Assembly (NCBI GenBank): GCA_029379385.1
Contig: CM055612.1
Coordinates: 13,640,001-13,704,000 of the forward strand
Direction of reading: 5' to 3'
Length of the DNA: 64,000 nucleotides
Source of the DNA: Quillaja saponaria
Lineage: Eukaryota; Streptophyta; Magnoliopsida; Fabales; Quillajaceae
Of this stretch, positions 12,601 to 24,449 are shown piece after piece (position 1 is the first letter of the stretch; every line of letters begins with the position of its first letter). The notes below the pieces were generated by a model. That model had not been told where the DNA came from and did not search any database. It saw only the letters and a program-made list of their open reading frames with translations. Made by a program: the position numbers and the translations under genes.

Positions 12601-13500
12601 GTTATTGAATCAGTCTCCCTAACTGTTAATAACAATAATACTACTATTGAATTGTTGAATGGTTCCAACTTTAAGAAATGGAAGCAAGATATTGAATTTG
12701 CCCTGGAAATTATGGATATCGATTTAGTTCTGCGTAGTGAGAAACATGCTGATCTTTTTTATGCTAGCTCCATAGCTCAGAAAGAGGCTTTTAACAAATG
12801 GGAGATATCAAATTGGTTAAGTTTGATTTACATGAAGAGATCAATCTTGAACACCTTTTAAGTGGGTTGCCTGAAAGTCAAAGTGTCAAAGACTTCATGA
12901 AAGCTGTGGGAGATAGGTATAAGGTATCTGATAATGCTGAAATTGAAAAGCTAATAAATAATCTAGCGGGTATGAAATATGAAAATGGAACTGGGGTTCG
13001 GGAATTTATTATCAAAATGGTTCTTGTACAAAACAAGTTTAAAAACAAAGAAATTCCAATCCCTGATAGTTTTGTTGTTTACCATTCTCTAAATTCCTTA
13101 CCACCTGATTTCTCCCAAATTAAAACTGCTTATAACACCCAAAATGAATCTTAAATCATTAATGACCTTATCTCTAAGTGTGTGGCCGAGAAGGATAAAC
13201 TTAAGAAAGAAAAGAGTGGAATTGCACTTTTTGTTTCCCATTCAAAACCTAGTTTTGCTAAGAGTGGTTAGGGTAAGTCAAAATCTACTAATCATAAGAA
13301 AACTCAGGATTTGAAAGGGCACGGTACTGGTCAAAAACCTGTTGTGGGTGGTCCTAAGGCTGCCATTAAAAAGGATATTACATGTTTCTTTTGCAAAAAG
13401 AGAGGTCATGTGAAAGCAGGTTGCTTTAAATTAAAACCCCGGTTAGAAAAAAAAATAAACAAAAAGGTAATTCACTAGCTTTTGTTTGTTTTAAATCTAA
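12601..13500 (+). pseudogene. gag: Copia gag (nucleocapsid-capsid) pseudogene
   Basis: Gag forms the virus-like particle that packages element RNA. The N-terminal part reads 'LNGSNFKKWKQDIEFALEI', the capsid start typical of plant copia gag. The frame shifts near 12800-12860, stops at 13152 (TAA) and 13269 (TAG), and shifts again in the A-run near 13450. A zinc knuckle is intact at 13383-13424, reading C-F-F-C-4-H-4-C (CFFCKKRGHVKAGC). The region upstream of the knuckle is lysine-rich, as expected for RNA binding. The start codon is uncertain: the ATG at 12652 may lie inside the original protein. Confidence 0.9.
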
Positions 13501-13780
13501 TTTAGTTAATGTCCCATCAAATTCTTGGTGGCTTAACAGTGGTGCAACTGTTCATATTGCTTGTACCATGCAGGGGTTCAAACACAAAAGGAAGCCAAGT
13601 GATTTAGAGACAAAACTTAGAGTCGGAAATGATGTTGAGGTTGAAATCAAGTCCGTAAGAATCGTCTCTTTATTTTTAGAAAATGGTTTTGAACTAGTTT
13701 TGGAAAACACTTTCTATGTACCGTCTTTTAGGCAGAATTTGATTTCAGTTTCCTTATTGGACAAAATTGGTTATTAATTT
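13501..13780 (+). pseudogene. Copia aspartic protease pseudogene, active-site Asp lost
   Basis: Protease cleaves the gag-pol polyprotein in the particle. The active-site triad region reads 'SWWLNSGATVHIAC'. Plant copia proteases have D-S-G here, so the catalytic Asp codon at 13535-13537 is AAC (Asn). Downstream 'LENTFYVPSFRQNLISVSLLDKIGY' agrees with the family's usual C-terminal half. A stop at about 13775 followed by a frame change separates it from integrase. Confidence 0.9.
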
Positions 13781-14775
13781 TGGTAATTCAAAAGTTCAGC
13801 TGCTTTTAAATTTTGAAATTCTTGGAGGGTGTGTTTTGTCTAATAGTTTATACAAAATGATTTTAGCACCCTTGAATGTTAATTCTTCCTTAAATACTGA
13901 AAAAGTTATTTCCAAAAGATCTTTAATCAAAGAGAAATCCTTATTGCTTTGGCATAAGCGTTTGGGTCATATATCAAAGGAAAGAGTTGAAAGACTCATT
14001 AAGGATGCTATCCTACCATCACTTGATTTTGATGATTTAGAAACTTGTGTTGATTGTATTAGAGGTAAACTGACAAAGATAAAGAAAAAAGGTTTAGCCC
14101 GTAGTTTAGAACTCTTAGAGATCTTTCACACAGATATTAGTGGACCCTACTCCATCACTTTATGTAAAAACTGTTATTTTATTACCTTTATTGATGACTT
14201 TTCCCGTTTTGGTTTTCTATACTTAATTAAAGAAAAATTTGATTATCTTGATAAATTTATAATTTTTAAAACTGAAGTTGAAAACCAATTAAGGACAGTC
14301 ATTAAGATTGTGAGATCTGACCATGGGGGGTGAGTATTATGGCAAGAATGGAGTTTTTGGACAACATATAGGACCATTTGCCAACTACTTACAAGAGTGC
14401 AAGATCGTTGCCCAATATACCATGCCTGGTAATCATGAACAAAATGGTATGTTTGAAAGGCAAAATCGTACCCTTAAGGACATGATGAGGAGTATGATGA
14501 GTATGTCAAACTTACCTGAATTTCTTTGGGGGGAAGCCATTAAAACTGTCTTGTACATCCATAATAGGGTTCCCTATAAAGTGGTGCCTAAAACATCTTT
14601 TGTGTTGTGGACTGGGAGGAAACCTAGCTTGAATCATTTTCATGTTAGGGGGTGTTCAACTGAAGTGAGAATCTATAACCTAAATAAGAAGCAAATTGAC
14701 TCTAGATCTATTTGCTGTTACTTTATTGGTTATCCAGATCACTTTAAAGGATACAGGCTCTATTGCCTCACATAA
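13781..14775 (+). pseudogene. Copia integrase pseudogene
   Basis: Integrase inserts element cDNA into the genome. The N-terminal HHCC zinc domain is readable (WHKRLGH ... CVDCIRGK). The catalytic residues are D (14133-14135, in HTDISGPY), D (14319-14321, in RSDHGG) and E (14455-14457, in MFERQNR). All three are present. A one-base insertion next to a G run at about 14325-14331 breaks the frame between the first catalytic half and the 'GEYYGK' block. The frame then stays open to a stop at 14773-14775, covering the C-terminal '[14 protein letters not shown]' region. Confidence 0.92.
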
Positions 14776-16740
14776 GGAACCAAAATAGTTGAATCACAAA
14801 CTACCAAGTTCTTGGAATTTGATATTGCTAAGTTGGAAAAATCTTCATCTTTAAATCAGGGAGAGCGAAATGAGGATGTTACTATTCCTTTATATGATTT
14901 ATCGGAAGCAACTATTTCCATGCCTATTATGAGAACATGTGATAGGGGGAAGTAAATGAACAAGCTGAAGTAGCACCACCTATTCCTGCTGAAGCTACTG
15001 CACATGTTCCTAATGAAACTCCTCAGCAATAGAATCCAGTTGCACAAATACTTCTTAGAAGGTCTGAACGGCAAAGAAGGCATGCTATTTCTAATGACTT
15101 CATTATGTATTTAGGTGAAATTGATTATGATGTTGGACATATTGTTGATCCTATTACATATGGAGAAGTTGTCTCCAGCTCACAGTAAGACAAGTGGATT
15201 GAAGACATGAGAGAAGAGATGCAATATATGGTACACAACGATGTATAGGAGTTTGTTGCATTTCTAGAGGGTTGCAGACCCATTGGGAGCAAGTGGGCTT
15301 ACAAGACCAAGAAAGATTCAAAGGGAAAGATTGAGCGTTTCAAAGCAAGACTTGTAGCTAAAGGCTTCTCTCAAAGAGAAGGTGTGGATTTTAGTGAGGC
15401 TTTCTCTCCTGTCTCAACTAAAGACTCTTCTAGGGTCATCATGGCATTAGCGGCTCATTTTAATATTGAGTTACATTAGATGAATGTCAAGATAGCCTTC
15501 TTAAATGGAGATCTTACTGAAGAGGTTTATATGGTTCAACTTAAAGGTTTCAAAGAAAATGGAAAGAGTGAACTTATTTGTAGACTCACGAAGTCTATTT
15601 ATAGTCTAAAACAAGCATCTTGACAGTAGTTCTTCAAATTTGATGAGGTAATCACCTCTCTTGGTTTTGTTGAAAACAAGATTGGTAAGTGCATATATCT
15701 CAAAGTTAGTGGGAGCAAATTTATCATACTGGTTTTATATGTTGATGATATTTTGCTTGGTGGTAGTGATGTTGGTTTATTACATGAGACAAAATTGATG
15801 TTATCTAAGACCTTTGACATGAAGGATTTTAGGGAGGCATCATTGTTCTTGGTATTGAAATTCATCATGATAGATCTCGTCGTTTGTTGGGTCTTTCTCA
15901 GTGAGCACACATTGATTGTGTGCTTTATAAGTTTAATATACAGAAATGTAAGCTTGAGGATGTACCAGTTGTTATGGGTGGCAAATTCAGCTTGGATCAA
16001 TATCTCGTAAATGATTTTTAGAGAGAGTTCATGAAGAATGTGTCTTATGCTACCTCAGTTGGAAGCTTGTTGTATGCTCAGGTTCGCATTAGACCTGACA
16101 TTGCTTTTGAAGTCGGAGTTCTTAGGAGATATCAGTCAAACCCAGGACCAGACTATTGGGTTGTTGCGAAGAAAGTTATGAGGTATTTGCAAAGGACCAA
16201 GGACTTTATGCTGGTGTATAGAAAAGTTGATCACCTTGAGTTGATTGGTTACTCTGATTCTCACTTTGCTGGTTACAAGGATGATTTGAAATCCACATCA
16301 GGATACATTTTCATGTTAGCTAGAGGAGCCGTATCTTGGAAAAGTTCTAAATAGACAATCACTCCTCCTTCCATTATGCAGGCCGAGTTCGTTGCTTGTT
16401 ATGGAGCATCAACATAGGGTACATGGTTGAAGAACATGATAACTTGTCTTGGTGTGATTGATTCAAAATCTAAACCTCTTAAAATTTCCTATGACAACAG
16501 TTCTACTGTGTTCTTTTCAAAGAACAACAAGAACTCTAGTGCATCAAAAGCTATAGATAATAAGTATCTGAGTACCAGGGATTAAATGAAAAATGGAGAC
16601 ATTGTGTTTGAATATATTGAAATAGAAAAAATGTTTGCAGATCCTTTAACCAAGGGACTTAGGATTAGGGTTTTCAAAAGTCATGTTGATAACATGAGTA
16701 TTATGGAGTCTTTTGATGTTTTTGGTTAATGGGAATTTGC
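14776..16740 (+). pseudogene. Copia reverse transcriptase-RNase H pseudogene
   Basis: This part copies element RNA into DNA. After a spacer, RT begins near 15190 with 'WIEDMREEM', then 'GCRPIGSKWAYKTKKDSKG', 'FKARLVAKGFSQREGVDFSEAFSP' (in two overlapping reads), and 'MNVKIAFLNGDL'. The first catalytic Asp of that last block is Asn (AAT, 15483-15485). The YVDD box at 15738-15749 is intact. RNase H follows with 'GYSDSHFAGYKDDLKSTSGY', 'AVSWKSSK', 'MQAEFVACY' and 'MFADPLTKGL'. In-frame stops fall at former Trp, Gln or Arg positions (for example 15246, 15477, 15621, 16416). The long minus-strand frame at 15599-16000 is a shadow. Confidence 0.93.
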
Positions 16741-17396
16741 ATTGTTTTATTCAAACTAGTTAGCATGTTATATATGCTATTTGGTATCTTATGTTTGTTT
16801 ACATCTTTGTTGGATAATACGTTTTATTAATGAAAATAATAGTTACTTTCATTATAATATAATTGATATTGTATGTGCACATATTGTTATTTATGACATG
16901 TTATTATATTAAAATCTTAATACTTTGTGTCCGTCTTAAGTGTGACAGTTTTGTCAATTTGGAGGTATGTCTCAAATGACACTAATTGGATATCTTGAGA
17001 TGGTTGTTGAGACATACAAGCTTAAAATTAAGCTTAAAATGATTTTCAGTGCTTTTGAAAGCATCCAGTTTTAATGAAATCACCTGGAGGACCGATAATG
17101 AAAATAGCATATGTTGATCACATTTGGATGCTATTTTCTTATTATGCTACCACATCTAGATCCATTGCAGATTAGGTTGTTGGCATTTGTAACCATGGAT
17201 TGGTCTTGTGTCGTTAAGTGGCATAACGGTTGCCATGATTCGATATTAATAACTTAATTGGGTTGGATTATTTGAAGTGCTTTTTAGGACCAAAGTTTTT
17301 CTTCTAAAATTATGGCTACATAAAAGTTTTACCTTGCTTGAGAGTCATTTTCTAAAAATATATTTTTCAAAATTTTAAAACTACAATTAATGTTGC
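16741..17396 (+). other. Copia 3' untranslated region
   Basis: This non-coding AT-rich stretch lies between the RNase H end and the polypurine tract. I see nothing else in it. Confidence 0.6.
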
Positions 17397-17409
17397 CCAA
17401 GTGGGAGAA
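17397..17409 (+). promoter_or_regulatory. Copia polypurine tract
   Basis: CCAAGTGGGAGAA directly precedes the 3' LTR. It is the usual plus-strand primer position, and the same 'aagtgggaga' occurs before the copia LTR at 57562. Confidence 0.9.
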
Positions 17410-17873
17410 TGTTAGAAATTCCATTTGTGGGCTGCTATTAATTGTATAGTTTTGTTTTAATAATAAGAAAATGGGCTTAAAGTTTGGTCTATTTGAGACA
17501 TGCCGATAAAAGCCCATATAGTTTATATGATCATTTAGGATAGGGCTTAAGCACATTTCTTATCTGATAAGATGTGGATTGGCAATAAGTGTAGGCTAGG
17601 TGACTTTAGGAGTCTTTAATAAGAGGACTTTTAGAGTTTTATCTGATAATAAATAGCTAAGTCCCCTCTTTTCTCTCAACATGTATATCTTGCCCCATTG
17701 AAAGCTACCACTAAATACAGAGAGTACGGAGAGGAAGACCTTGACTGTATGAGCATTACTAAGGCATGCTTGGTTGAGATTCCACATTTTCGCTGCTATG
17801 GCTTAATCAGGTATGCAAACATTATTATTGATGTGTTCTAAATTCATGTATGAGATCCTGTATATTTATTACA
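17410..17873 (+). repeat. Copia 3' LTR
   Basis: It starts TGTTAGAAATTCC and ends TTATTACA, followed by the TTTAT duplication (17874-17878). It is homologous to 10641-11115. Confidence 0.95.
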
Positions 17874-17878
17874 TTTAT

Positions 17879-20090
17879 GACATAAATTGATTCATTCCGT
17901 CTTCGCTTTTTTAACGACAAGATTAACTTTTACTATTTTTTCTTTTTGAAGGAAAAATTTATTTTTCATTATTTTTTATCCTTTTTAAATGCAAAATTCA
18001 TTTTCATTCTTAAAAAATGAGAAATTGATTATTGTGGAAAAAAGAAATATCTTTTCTTTATTTTTTAATTTCAGTTCAATATAATTTATTACACATGTCA
18101 TCTTTATCTTTTTAGTTTGGTGATATTTTCAATCAATTAATATTGGGGTTAGTATGAGAAAACATAAAACTAATTAATACCCAAAAAAATTATAATTCCA
18201 TTGAAAAATATCACTAATTATTAATCAAAAGACAAATTGAAAGGTATACTAACATTTTAAGCATTGCAATATTATATTAACAATTCCAATATTATATTGT
18301 ATTTATGCTAAAGGAACTCAGAGAATAAGAACTTCAAAATGTCTCAAAAATCCTCTTTCTCCTTGTCGTTCATGTATAACATGTGGCAGCTTAATAATTC
18401 TCTCACTAACCCCAACTTAACATCGTTAAGATTTTTTATTTACTTATTATTTTTCTCTATATATATATAAAAAAAATATAGAAAGAAACCTTAAAAGAAA
18501 GGAAAGAAAAGAAAAAAAAACCTCATTCATTCTTCTTTGCCTCTCTATCAAATTTTTTTTTTGGTTCTTTTTTTTTTTTTTTTTTTGCCTCATCTCCATC
18601 AAATTTACTGAAACTATGCTCTAGGAAGACTTTGTGAATAGTTCTGTTCTAAAATTGCCCCTATAAGACCTTTAATCCTGTCACTTCACATCTTTATTTT
18701 ACAATCAAAACTCATATTTTTATTTACCCTTCCCTATTAACCTTTTCAACGTTATGATTTTTTAGCAGTTATTCTTAAATCCTAAAAAATAAAAAATTAT
18801 AGGGTATGAAGAGATTAAAAAAAGAAATTGAAACTGATACATATACCGTCTAGGCTACAAAGATGACGAAGATTGGTTTTTTTCTTCTAAGTTGGAGATT
18901 TGCCAAAAGTGAAAAAAAAGGCAAGGAACAAATAATGGCTTATTGACAAGTTTCATTCTTTTCTTTCATTTTTTAAGGTTTCTTTTCTTTTTCTTTTAAC
19001 GGTGTTAAGAGATGCTGGTGTCATTTTTTGATTGAGGGGATAGGAAAGGGGACACAATATTGAGACAGGAGATCTAAGTCCTATATTCATTAAAAAAAAA
19101 AAAAAAAAAAAAAAAGGAAAGGAAAGAAGAAAGAAAACATTACAAGATGCTGGTGTTCATATTTTATTTTATTTTTTTATTATATCTTATTTTGGATGAA
19201 ATGTCTCACTCCATTAGCTTACTCGTAGAATTTATATAATGGCTACATAAATATTTTACTATAGAATGCGTGGTGAAAGGAAAAAAAAATCATAATCAAG
19301 CTCCGAAAATTCCAGCTAGAACTTCCAAAGATAAGTGACTAGAAAATAGAGATGTTTCTATAAATATTGAAGAGATCTCTTTAAAAACAATCACAAACAT
19401 TTTTTTTATAGCCAATATGGTATTAGTTCAACTGATCATAAACATAATATTATGTTATAGATTAAATTTTTTTTCCCAAACTCAAATTCTAACAATCACT
19501 GCATTATATTAATTGTAGAGAAAACTAACTTTAAAAGAAATATGTGTTTAATGCTATAGGTTCTCTTAGTTTCTCAAAAATTACGAACTTGAAATGGAAA
19601 AAAAAAAAATACTTAAAAGCAAAATCTTCCAAACAATATAATTCTGTAGTGATCACATTCTTTAACAATCCTTTGATAATGTTTTCTATGTAAAAGAATT
19701 TTGTACACTACTTTTATGGTTTATTTATTTATTTAGTGTTCAGTTGTCCTTGATAGTTTTTGCGCACCTCAACTAACATCTCTTTGGTGAGATTAAAAGC
19801 AAACCATCTGCGTCGGGACTAGAGAATTTATGAGAATTTTACTCTTTACGGCCTCCACAATAAAATTCAAATTCAAGAAGTCAATGAAAAAACATAAATT
19901 TTTTATCACCATTACAACCCCTTGCAATCATCTCATTTTGTTTGTTTCATTGAATGAAAAATAGTTTCAAACAAGATATCTACAAAAATAGTTTAGACTA
20001 TGTGGTATCCTATTAGCCTAGCATGCATGAACTGAAACGTGTTCGTGATATTTGGGAAATGGGACCTCCACAAATTTCAAAACTATTCCT
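17879..20090. other. AT-rich intergenic sequence with homopolymer tracts
   Basis: No gene, RNA or element end is visible. Poly-T at about 18569-18586 and poly-A at about 19091-19114, the latter followed by GGAAAGGAAAG, are the main landmarks. Confidence 0.6.
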
Positions 20091-20093
20091 TAA

Positions 20094-20668
20094 GAGTGTG
20101 TTTGGAACCACAAAATTGTGGAATTCAATTCATTCTAAATGAACTTTGAGTAAAATATTGTGTTTGGTATCTATCTTTCATGAGAATTTAATTCATTCTA
20201 AATCATTCTTTTATAACATTTTTTTTTATTTTGAATTCTCATCAAAATTGATATGATTTGTTAAAAATTCAATTCAAGTAGATTAAAAATACATATATAC
20301 CCTTTATTTTAACTTCTCATATTCACATCACAAAAACCACAACCCCTCCTTCTTTTCCTACCCCATTTCTCATCTCATCTCTTCCCTTCTTTCTTTCCCC
20401 TTATTTCTCTTCCTTCCTTATAATGTATTAGACCTGTACCAATTATTTAAGTTGCTTTTGTAGGAATTTTTTTAAAACTAATGCAAGAGTAATTTTGTAA
20501 AAGTATTAAAATGAAATGAATTCTATTAGTTATAATAATATTCTAAACATTATAATTCAATTTAATTCATTTTAATTCTATCACTTAAAATGATTTGTTT
20601 AAAACATTGAGAAATAATTTAAATTGATTTGATTTGAACTGTCACATGGATTTATTCCAAACTAACCC
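20094..20668. mobile_element. MITE with TAA target duplication (PIF/Harbinger-like)
   Basis: The element is 575 bp, bounded by TAA at 20091-20093 and 20669-20671. The ends are inverted: left GAGTGTGTTTGGAA, right complement GGGTTAGTTTGGAA, agreeing at 11 of 14 positions. A 3-bp TAA duplication with G-rich '...GTTTGGAA' ends fits Tourist/PIF-Harbinger MITEs. Inside, AATTCAATTCATT-type blocks near both ends are roughly complementary, so the element could form a hairpin. It has no coding capacity. The ends are diverged, so it is not recent. Confidence 0.75.
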
Positions 20669-20709
20669 TAAAAGATTTATTAACAACATCAGTTAGTAGT
20701 TATGAATAT

Positions 20710-20725
20710 AACTACAAGAAAAAGG
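20710..20725 (+). repeat. CACTA terminal sequence, first base mutated
   Basis: AACTACAAGAAAAAGG has the CACTACAAGAAAAA terminus with C changed to A at the outermost base. The 3-bp duplication cannot be verified because the partner end is missing. Confidence 0.8.
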
Positions 20726-20739
20726 ACATTTTTCCATAC

Positions 20740-21170
20740 CATGTTCATGGGAACAGGGTCCAAAATTTGTGGGAAAAGTCCTACTGACAAACAAACTGCA
20801 GATAATGGTTTATGGGTAAGTACCTATAGGTAATTCCCATAAATCCTTTATGTTTGTAGGTATTTCTGACAAATGTTTGTCAGTAAGTTTATGGGAAATG
20901 GTTGATGGGCGGTTGGTAATATTGGGTTTCACCCACAAACCCTCTTATTTGTGGGTATTACCCATAAACTAAGTGGGTGTGTTGGTAAACTATAGCATAT
21001 TACCCCCAAACTTAAATTTTAAAGGTAATTGCCACAAACACAAGTTTGTGAGTAATTATCCCACATTAAACTTTTTTCTTTCTTTCTTTATTTTTTTTTT
21101 AATTTTTTAATTTTAATTTTTTAGAATTTACCATAAACAAAGTTTGTAGGTAAAACATTCCTAAATTTTT
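20740..21170. repeat. CACTA subterminal repeats
   Basis: Many short copies in both orientations of a TTTGTGGGTAAT / ATTACCCATAAAC-type motif occur here, for example near 20811, 20845, 20935, 20960, 21035 and 21140. In En/Spm-type elements such subterminal motifs are the binding sites of the TnpA protein. Confidence 0.7.
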
Positions 21171-21357
21171 TGTTTTTCTTAAAAAAAAATGAATAAAACC
21201 TATTATTAAGCATCCATCCATAATATCCATAAAACAAATTCATCATAAATTTAAAGTTTTGCCAACATTAAATAAAAACATTACCAAAAAAAAAAAAAAA
21301 ACACAAATGTCAACGTCTGTAGTTAAACAAATAAGCAAAATCTAGTAGAACTGTGAG

Positions 21358-24288
21358 CTAGCATAGGTCACCATCAAGATTATCATCATTGTTGTCATCC
21401 TCATGAAGATCCTCCTTACCATCTCAATGACCACACCATCACTGTCTACACCACCAAAAGAGGAACCCATAGATCCCTATTAAAAAGAAAAGTGAATAAC
21501 TAACAATAATTTGAAAGTATAAAAGAAATGATCTAGATAAATATATGAACTTAGGTATGTAAATTTAAAACAGGCTTTGTTTTAAGTCACAAACTTAAAC
21601 ATTTGCATAAACTCATAATCATGCTTCCGAATTGGATGTCGTTTATTCCTACAAATCTTATTCAATGCCATTAACATGTCAGAATTCTTGGCTTGACGTT
21701 TGAACATATTTTTGTCACTTTTACACTTCACACCCAAAACTAACCAAGTTTAAGTCACAAAATTCAAACATTTGCATAAAATCTTCACCATGCATCCAAA
21801 TTAAATATCATTTGTTCCTACAAGTCTTATTTAATGCCATGAATGTGTCAGAATCCTCGGCTTGACGTTTGAACATGTTTTGCTCACTAATGCCTTTCAC
21901 ACCTACAAGTAGATAAGTTTTAAGTCACAAACTCAAACATTTGCATAAAATCCTAACTGTGCATCCGAAATGGATTCCATTTGTTCTTACAAGTCTCATT
22001 CAATGCCATGAATATGTTGGAATTCATTGCTCATCGTTTGAACATGTTCCACTATTACACTTCACACCTAAAAGTAGCTAAGGTTCAAGTCACAAACTTA
22101 AACATTTGCAAAAAATAGTAACCGTGCCTTCAAATTGGATGCCATTTGTTCTTACAAGTCTTATTTAATGCTTTCTAATTATCATGCTATCTAAAAGTTT
22201 CAAACTGTATATTTGTATGGAAATAGTTACTTACAGAAAGTAGTCCAAGTAATCTGGTTTAGTCAAAACCTAACTTATTCAACATGAGTTTTATAACCTC
22301 ACTCATTTCATCAGTTTTTCTTTTTTGGTACTCTAATTGTTGCTCTAGGGTATGAATCCACTCAACTAATGTAGCATATGGTTGTGATGTTGCAATAGAT
22401 TGTAATAACAAACTAGCTAAATTGATCTCGTAGCACCAGGTGTCCCATATCCATAGATTTTCCCCCCTTTTGTACTCTCACAATCACCTTTAACCAAATG
22501 TTTGGATCAAAGGTAGGATTAGCATCATAATCTTCTCTATATTTCACAAAAACTTCACGCATATACTTTTCCTACTATCCCAATGAATATTACTTACAAA
22601 TTCACATTAATAGAGGTATATGCGTGTGTATATATAAATTCATATGTTAATGAAAATTAACAGAAATCATGTTAGTGAATATTTATAAAACTAACAGAAA
22701 TCATCTGCGACTTTGGGTTATCAAATTGTCCAGTCTTCTTTCTTTTGTGGATGCGGTGGAAAACTTCTACAAAAGATGGATAATTGCTTGTGTTCTTTTT
22801 CTACTAAAGCCATTTGAAAGTTGTAAATGAATAAAATTTGATAATTAACACTTTCATATTAAATTACAAGCTATGCCATTTATTCTATATGTTATAGCAC
22901 TAAGATTGATACTCTAGCATGTCTAACAAGTGAGTCATCTCCTAATCCCTGGTCTTGTGTTCCTATTTGGGAATGTTTTTTCCATTGTTCACTACTCCAA
23001 ATCTGAAGTAGCTTGCACCAATTTTTTGCTGTTATCCAATCGGGCATCCAATCTTCACACTTATTGATGTCCTTTGTTGTACACATTACCTTTGCCTTCG
23101 TTCGTGCATCTCTTAAGACATCCTTATATCGTTAACCTGTAATCTTCTTAAACAAAATTCTACTATATATCTCTTTCTGCTTTGTCTCAAACCTAAAATG
23201 AGCCTGAAATATCACAAGAAATTAGTGTATTAAATTTTCCATTCACAATAAAAATGATACACTTATCACTAAAGGTTTAAAATTGCCATAAATTATCAAT
23301 AACATAAGTCCCTCGATATGTGAGGATAGTGAGACTATAATGAGATCGATCCTGACATATGAGCTTCAATGATTGATGTAATGGTCCTCACAATATTAGG
23401 ATTTTCAAATTCACTTTACATAAATAATAACAATAAAAGTTAGCGTACATTGGTGTATATAAATAAGTAATAACTATCAGTATGAATTTTAATCAAAGGT
23501 CTATCAGTAGGGTTTGTAGGCATGTTCTCTCATTACAGTTAGCTCAATGACTGGAACCCTAAATGAAGACAAATCTCTAGATGTACCTAGTGGTGAGTCA
23601 TGACCATGTGACTCCATTATATGTCCAACATCATGGTTACCTACATTATTAAATAAATAGATTATATTAATTAGTTCAATTATTATAAGTGGTAAATGTT
23701 CATTTGAATACAAACTAGAGTAGTGGAATATCAACATAGGTTAACTCAGATGATGATCTAGGTATGACAAGACCTGCCTGAGATGATGATCTAGGTAAGG
23801 AAAGACTCTCCTGAGATAATGAAGGTATGGCATGGCTAGAATGAGATAAGTTATGCATGGTTCGGCCTGGTTGATTCATACTAGGTTCGTCACAAGATGC
23901 ATTCAACCCGGACCCTTGAATACTACAAACCATGATCTTGCAACCATTCCAATAAAAAGTCAAACAATCATAAATACTTAAATCTATAAATATCGAACAC
24001 AATTAATATGTAGTAACAATTATGAAATCTATATAAACAAATCAAATACAATTTTGGTTTATCATCTTGCATGTTATTGTCATAATCGCATTCGAAATCA
24101 ATTTCTTTCTCATCCACTTCTAATTTCTTATTATCCTTTTCATCATCACCTTCATTTTCACGAATATCATCACATTCTTCTTCATTTATGTCATCATCAA
24201 CAACAAATCTAGGTTCATTTATTTTATTAGGGTCCACTTCTTCACTTGGACCATCATGAACTACAGGTGCATCCAAATCTAGGTTCAC
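21358..24288 (-). pseudogene. TnpA-like plant transposase gene (Transposase_24/Ptta-En/Spm type), broken
   Basis: Read right to left, the gene starts at an ATG at 24286-24288 with an acidic segment (Asp/Glu-rich to about 24060). A Ser/Pro-rich segment at 24002-23715 contains a short tandem 'PRSSSQ/PRSSSE'. The conserved part follows: 'FQAHFRFETKQKEIYSRILF', 'RYKDVLRDARTKAK', 'WMPDWIT' and 'WSSEQWKKHS' (about 23220-22960). After it come 'VEVFHRIHKRKKTG' (about 22770-22710) and 'KGGKIYGYGTPG' (about 22480-22430). A coiled-coil tail 'EQQLEYQKRKTDEMSEVIKL' is near 22350-22290, and an acidic C-terminal end 'DDNNDDNLDGD' near 21390-21360. This domain order is that of the plant Ptta/En/Spm family, which binds element ends. 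The gene is multi-exon and carries stops. A fourfold repeat (21588-22175) interrupts it before the last exon. Confidence 0.85.
21588..22175 (-). repeat. Fourfold tandem exon-sized repeat in TnpA-like gene
   Basis: Four head-to-tail copies start at about 21588, 21756, 21926 and 22091 (plus coordinates), 165-170 bp apart. On the minus strand each holds an exon-like block of about 42 codons in the same frame: 'MFKRQAKNSDMLMALNKICR' then 'HPIRKHDYEFMQMFKF' in the best copy. The others read the same with substitutions and stops, and the fourth is 5'-truncated. Blocks are separated by about 40 bp ending in a splice-acceptor-like AG with conserved phase. That spacer looks too short for an ordinary plant intron, so all four are unlikely to be spliced in. 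Confidence 0.85.
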
Positions 24289-24449
24289 AATAATTGAAAC
24301 AGGTACAGTTTCTGTTTGTGTTAAGGAATCTTGAAGTCTTGAAGCAATTTGAGATTATGCTGAGGAATTTTAAAGTTTTGAGCAGTTTCACTTCATGTTG
24401 AGGAATTTTGATGCTTTGGAGGCTGTTTTGTTCATGCTGAGGAAATTTT

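Larger units (their letters stand above)
10641..17873 (+). mobile_element. Ty1/copia retrotransposon, structurally complete, inactive
   Basis: The order is 5' LTR, primer site, gag, protease, integrase, RT, RNase H, polypurine tract, 3' LTR, with a perfect 5-bp TTTAT duplication. Integrase before RT defines copia. All domains are recognisable, but the polyprotein is broken by many stops and frameshifts, and the catalytic Asp is lost in both protease and RT. The LTRs (475 and 464 bp) differ at roughly one position in eight to ten by eye, so the insertion is old. Lineage within copia is not resolved. Confidence 0.95.
20710..24290 (-). mobile_element. CACTA (En/Spm) transposon remnant
   Basis: The left terminus at 20710 reads AACTACAAGAAAAAGG, one base from the plant CACTA consensus CACTACAAGAAAAA. 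Next come about 450 bp of direct and inverted subterminal repeats, and then a minus-strand TnpA-like gene. No matching right terminus (TTCTTGTAGTG) was found downstream, and no TnpD/TNP2 transposase gene is readable. The element is therefore truncated or rearranged on the right, near the minisatellite at 24450. Confidence 0.85.

Noticed and set aside
15599..16000. 133-codon minus-strand open frame
   Set aside because: It is the exact antisense of the copia RT domain with its YVDD box. The sense strand explains the sequence.
21588..22175. CRISPR-like array
   Set aside because: Units are ~168 bp, degenerate and without unique spacers, and they encode a shared peptide on the minus strand. The genome is eukaryotic.
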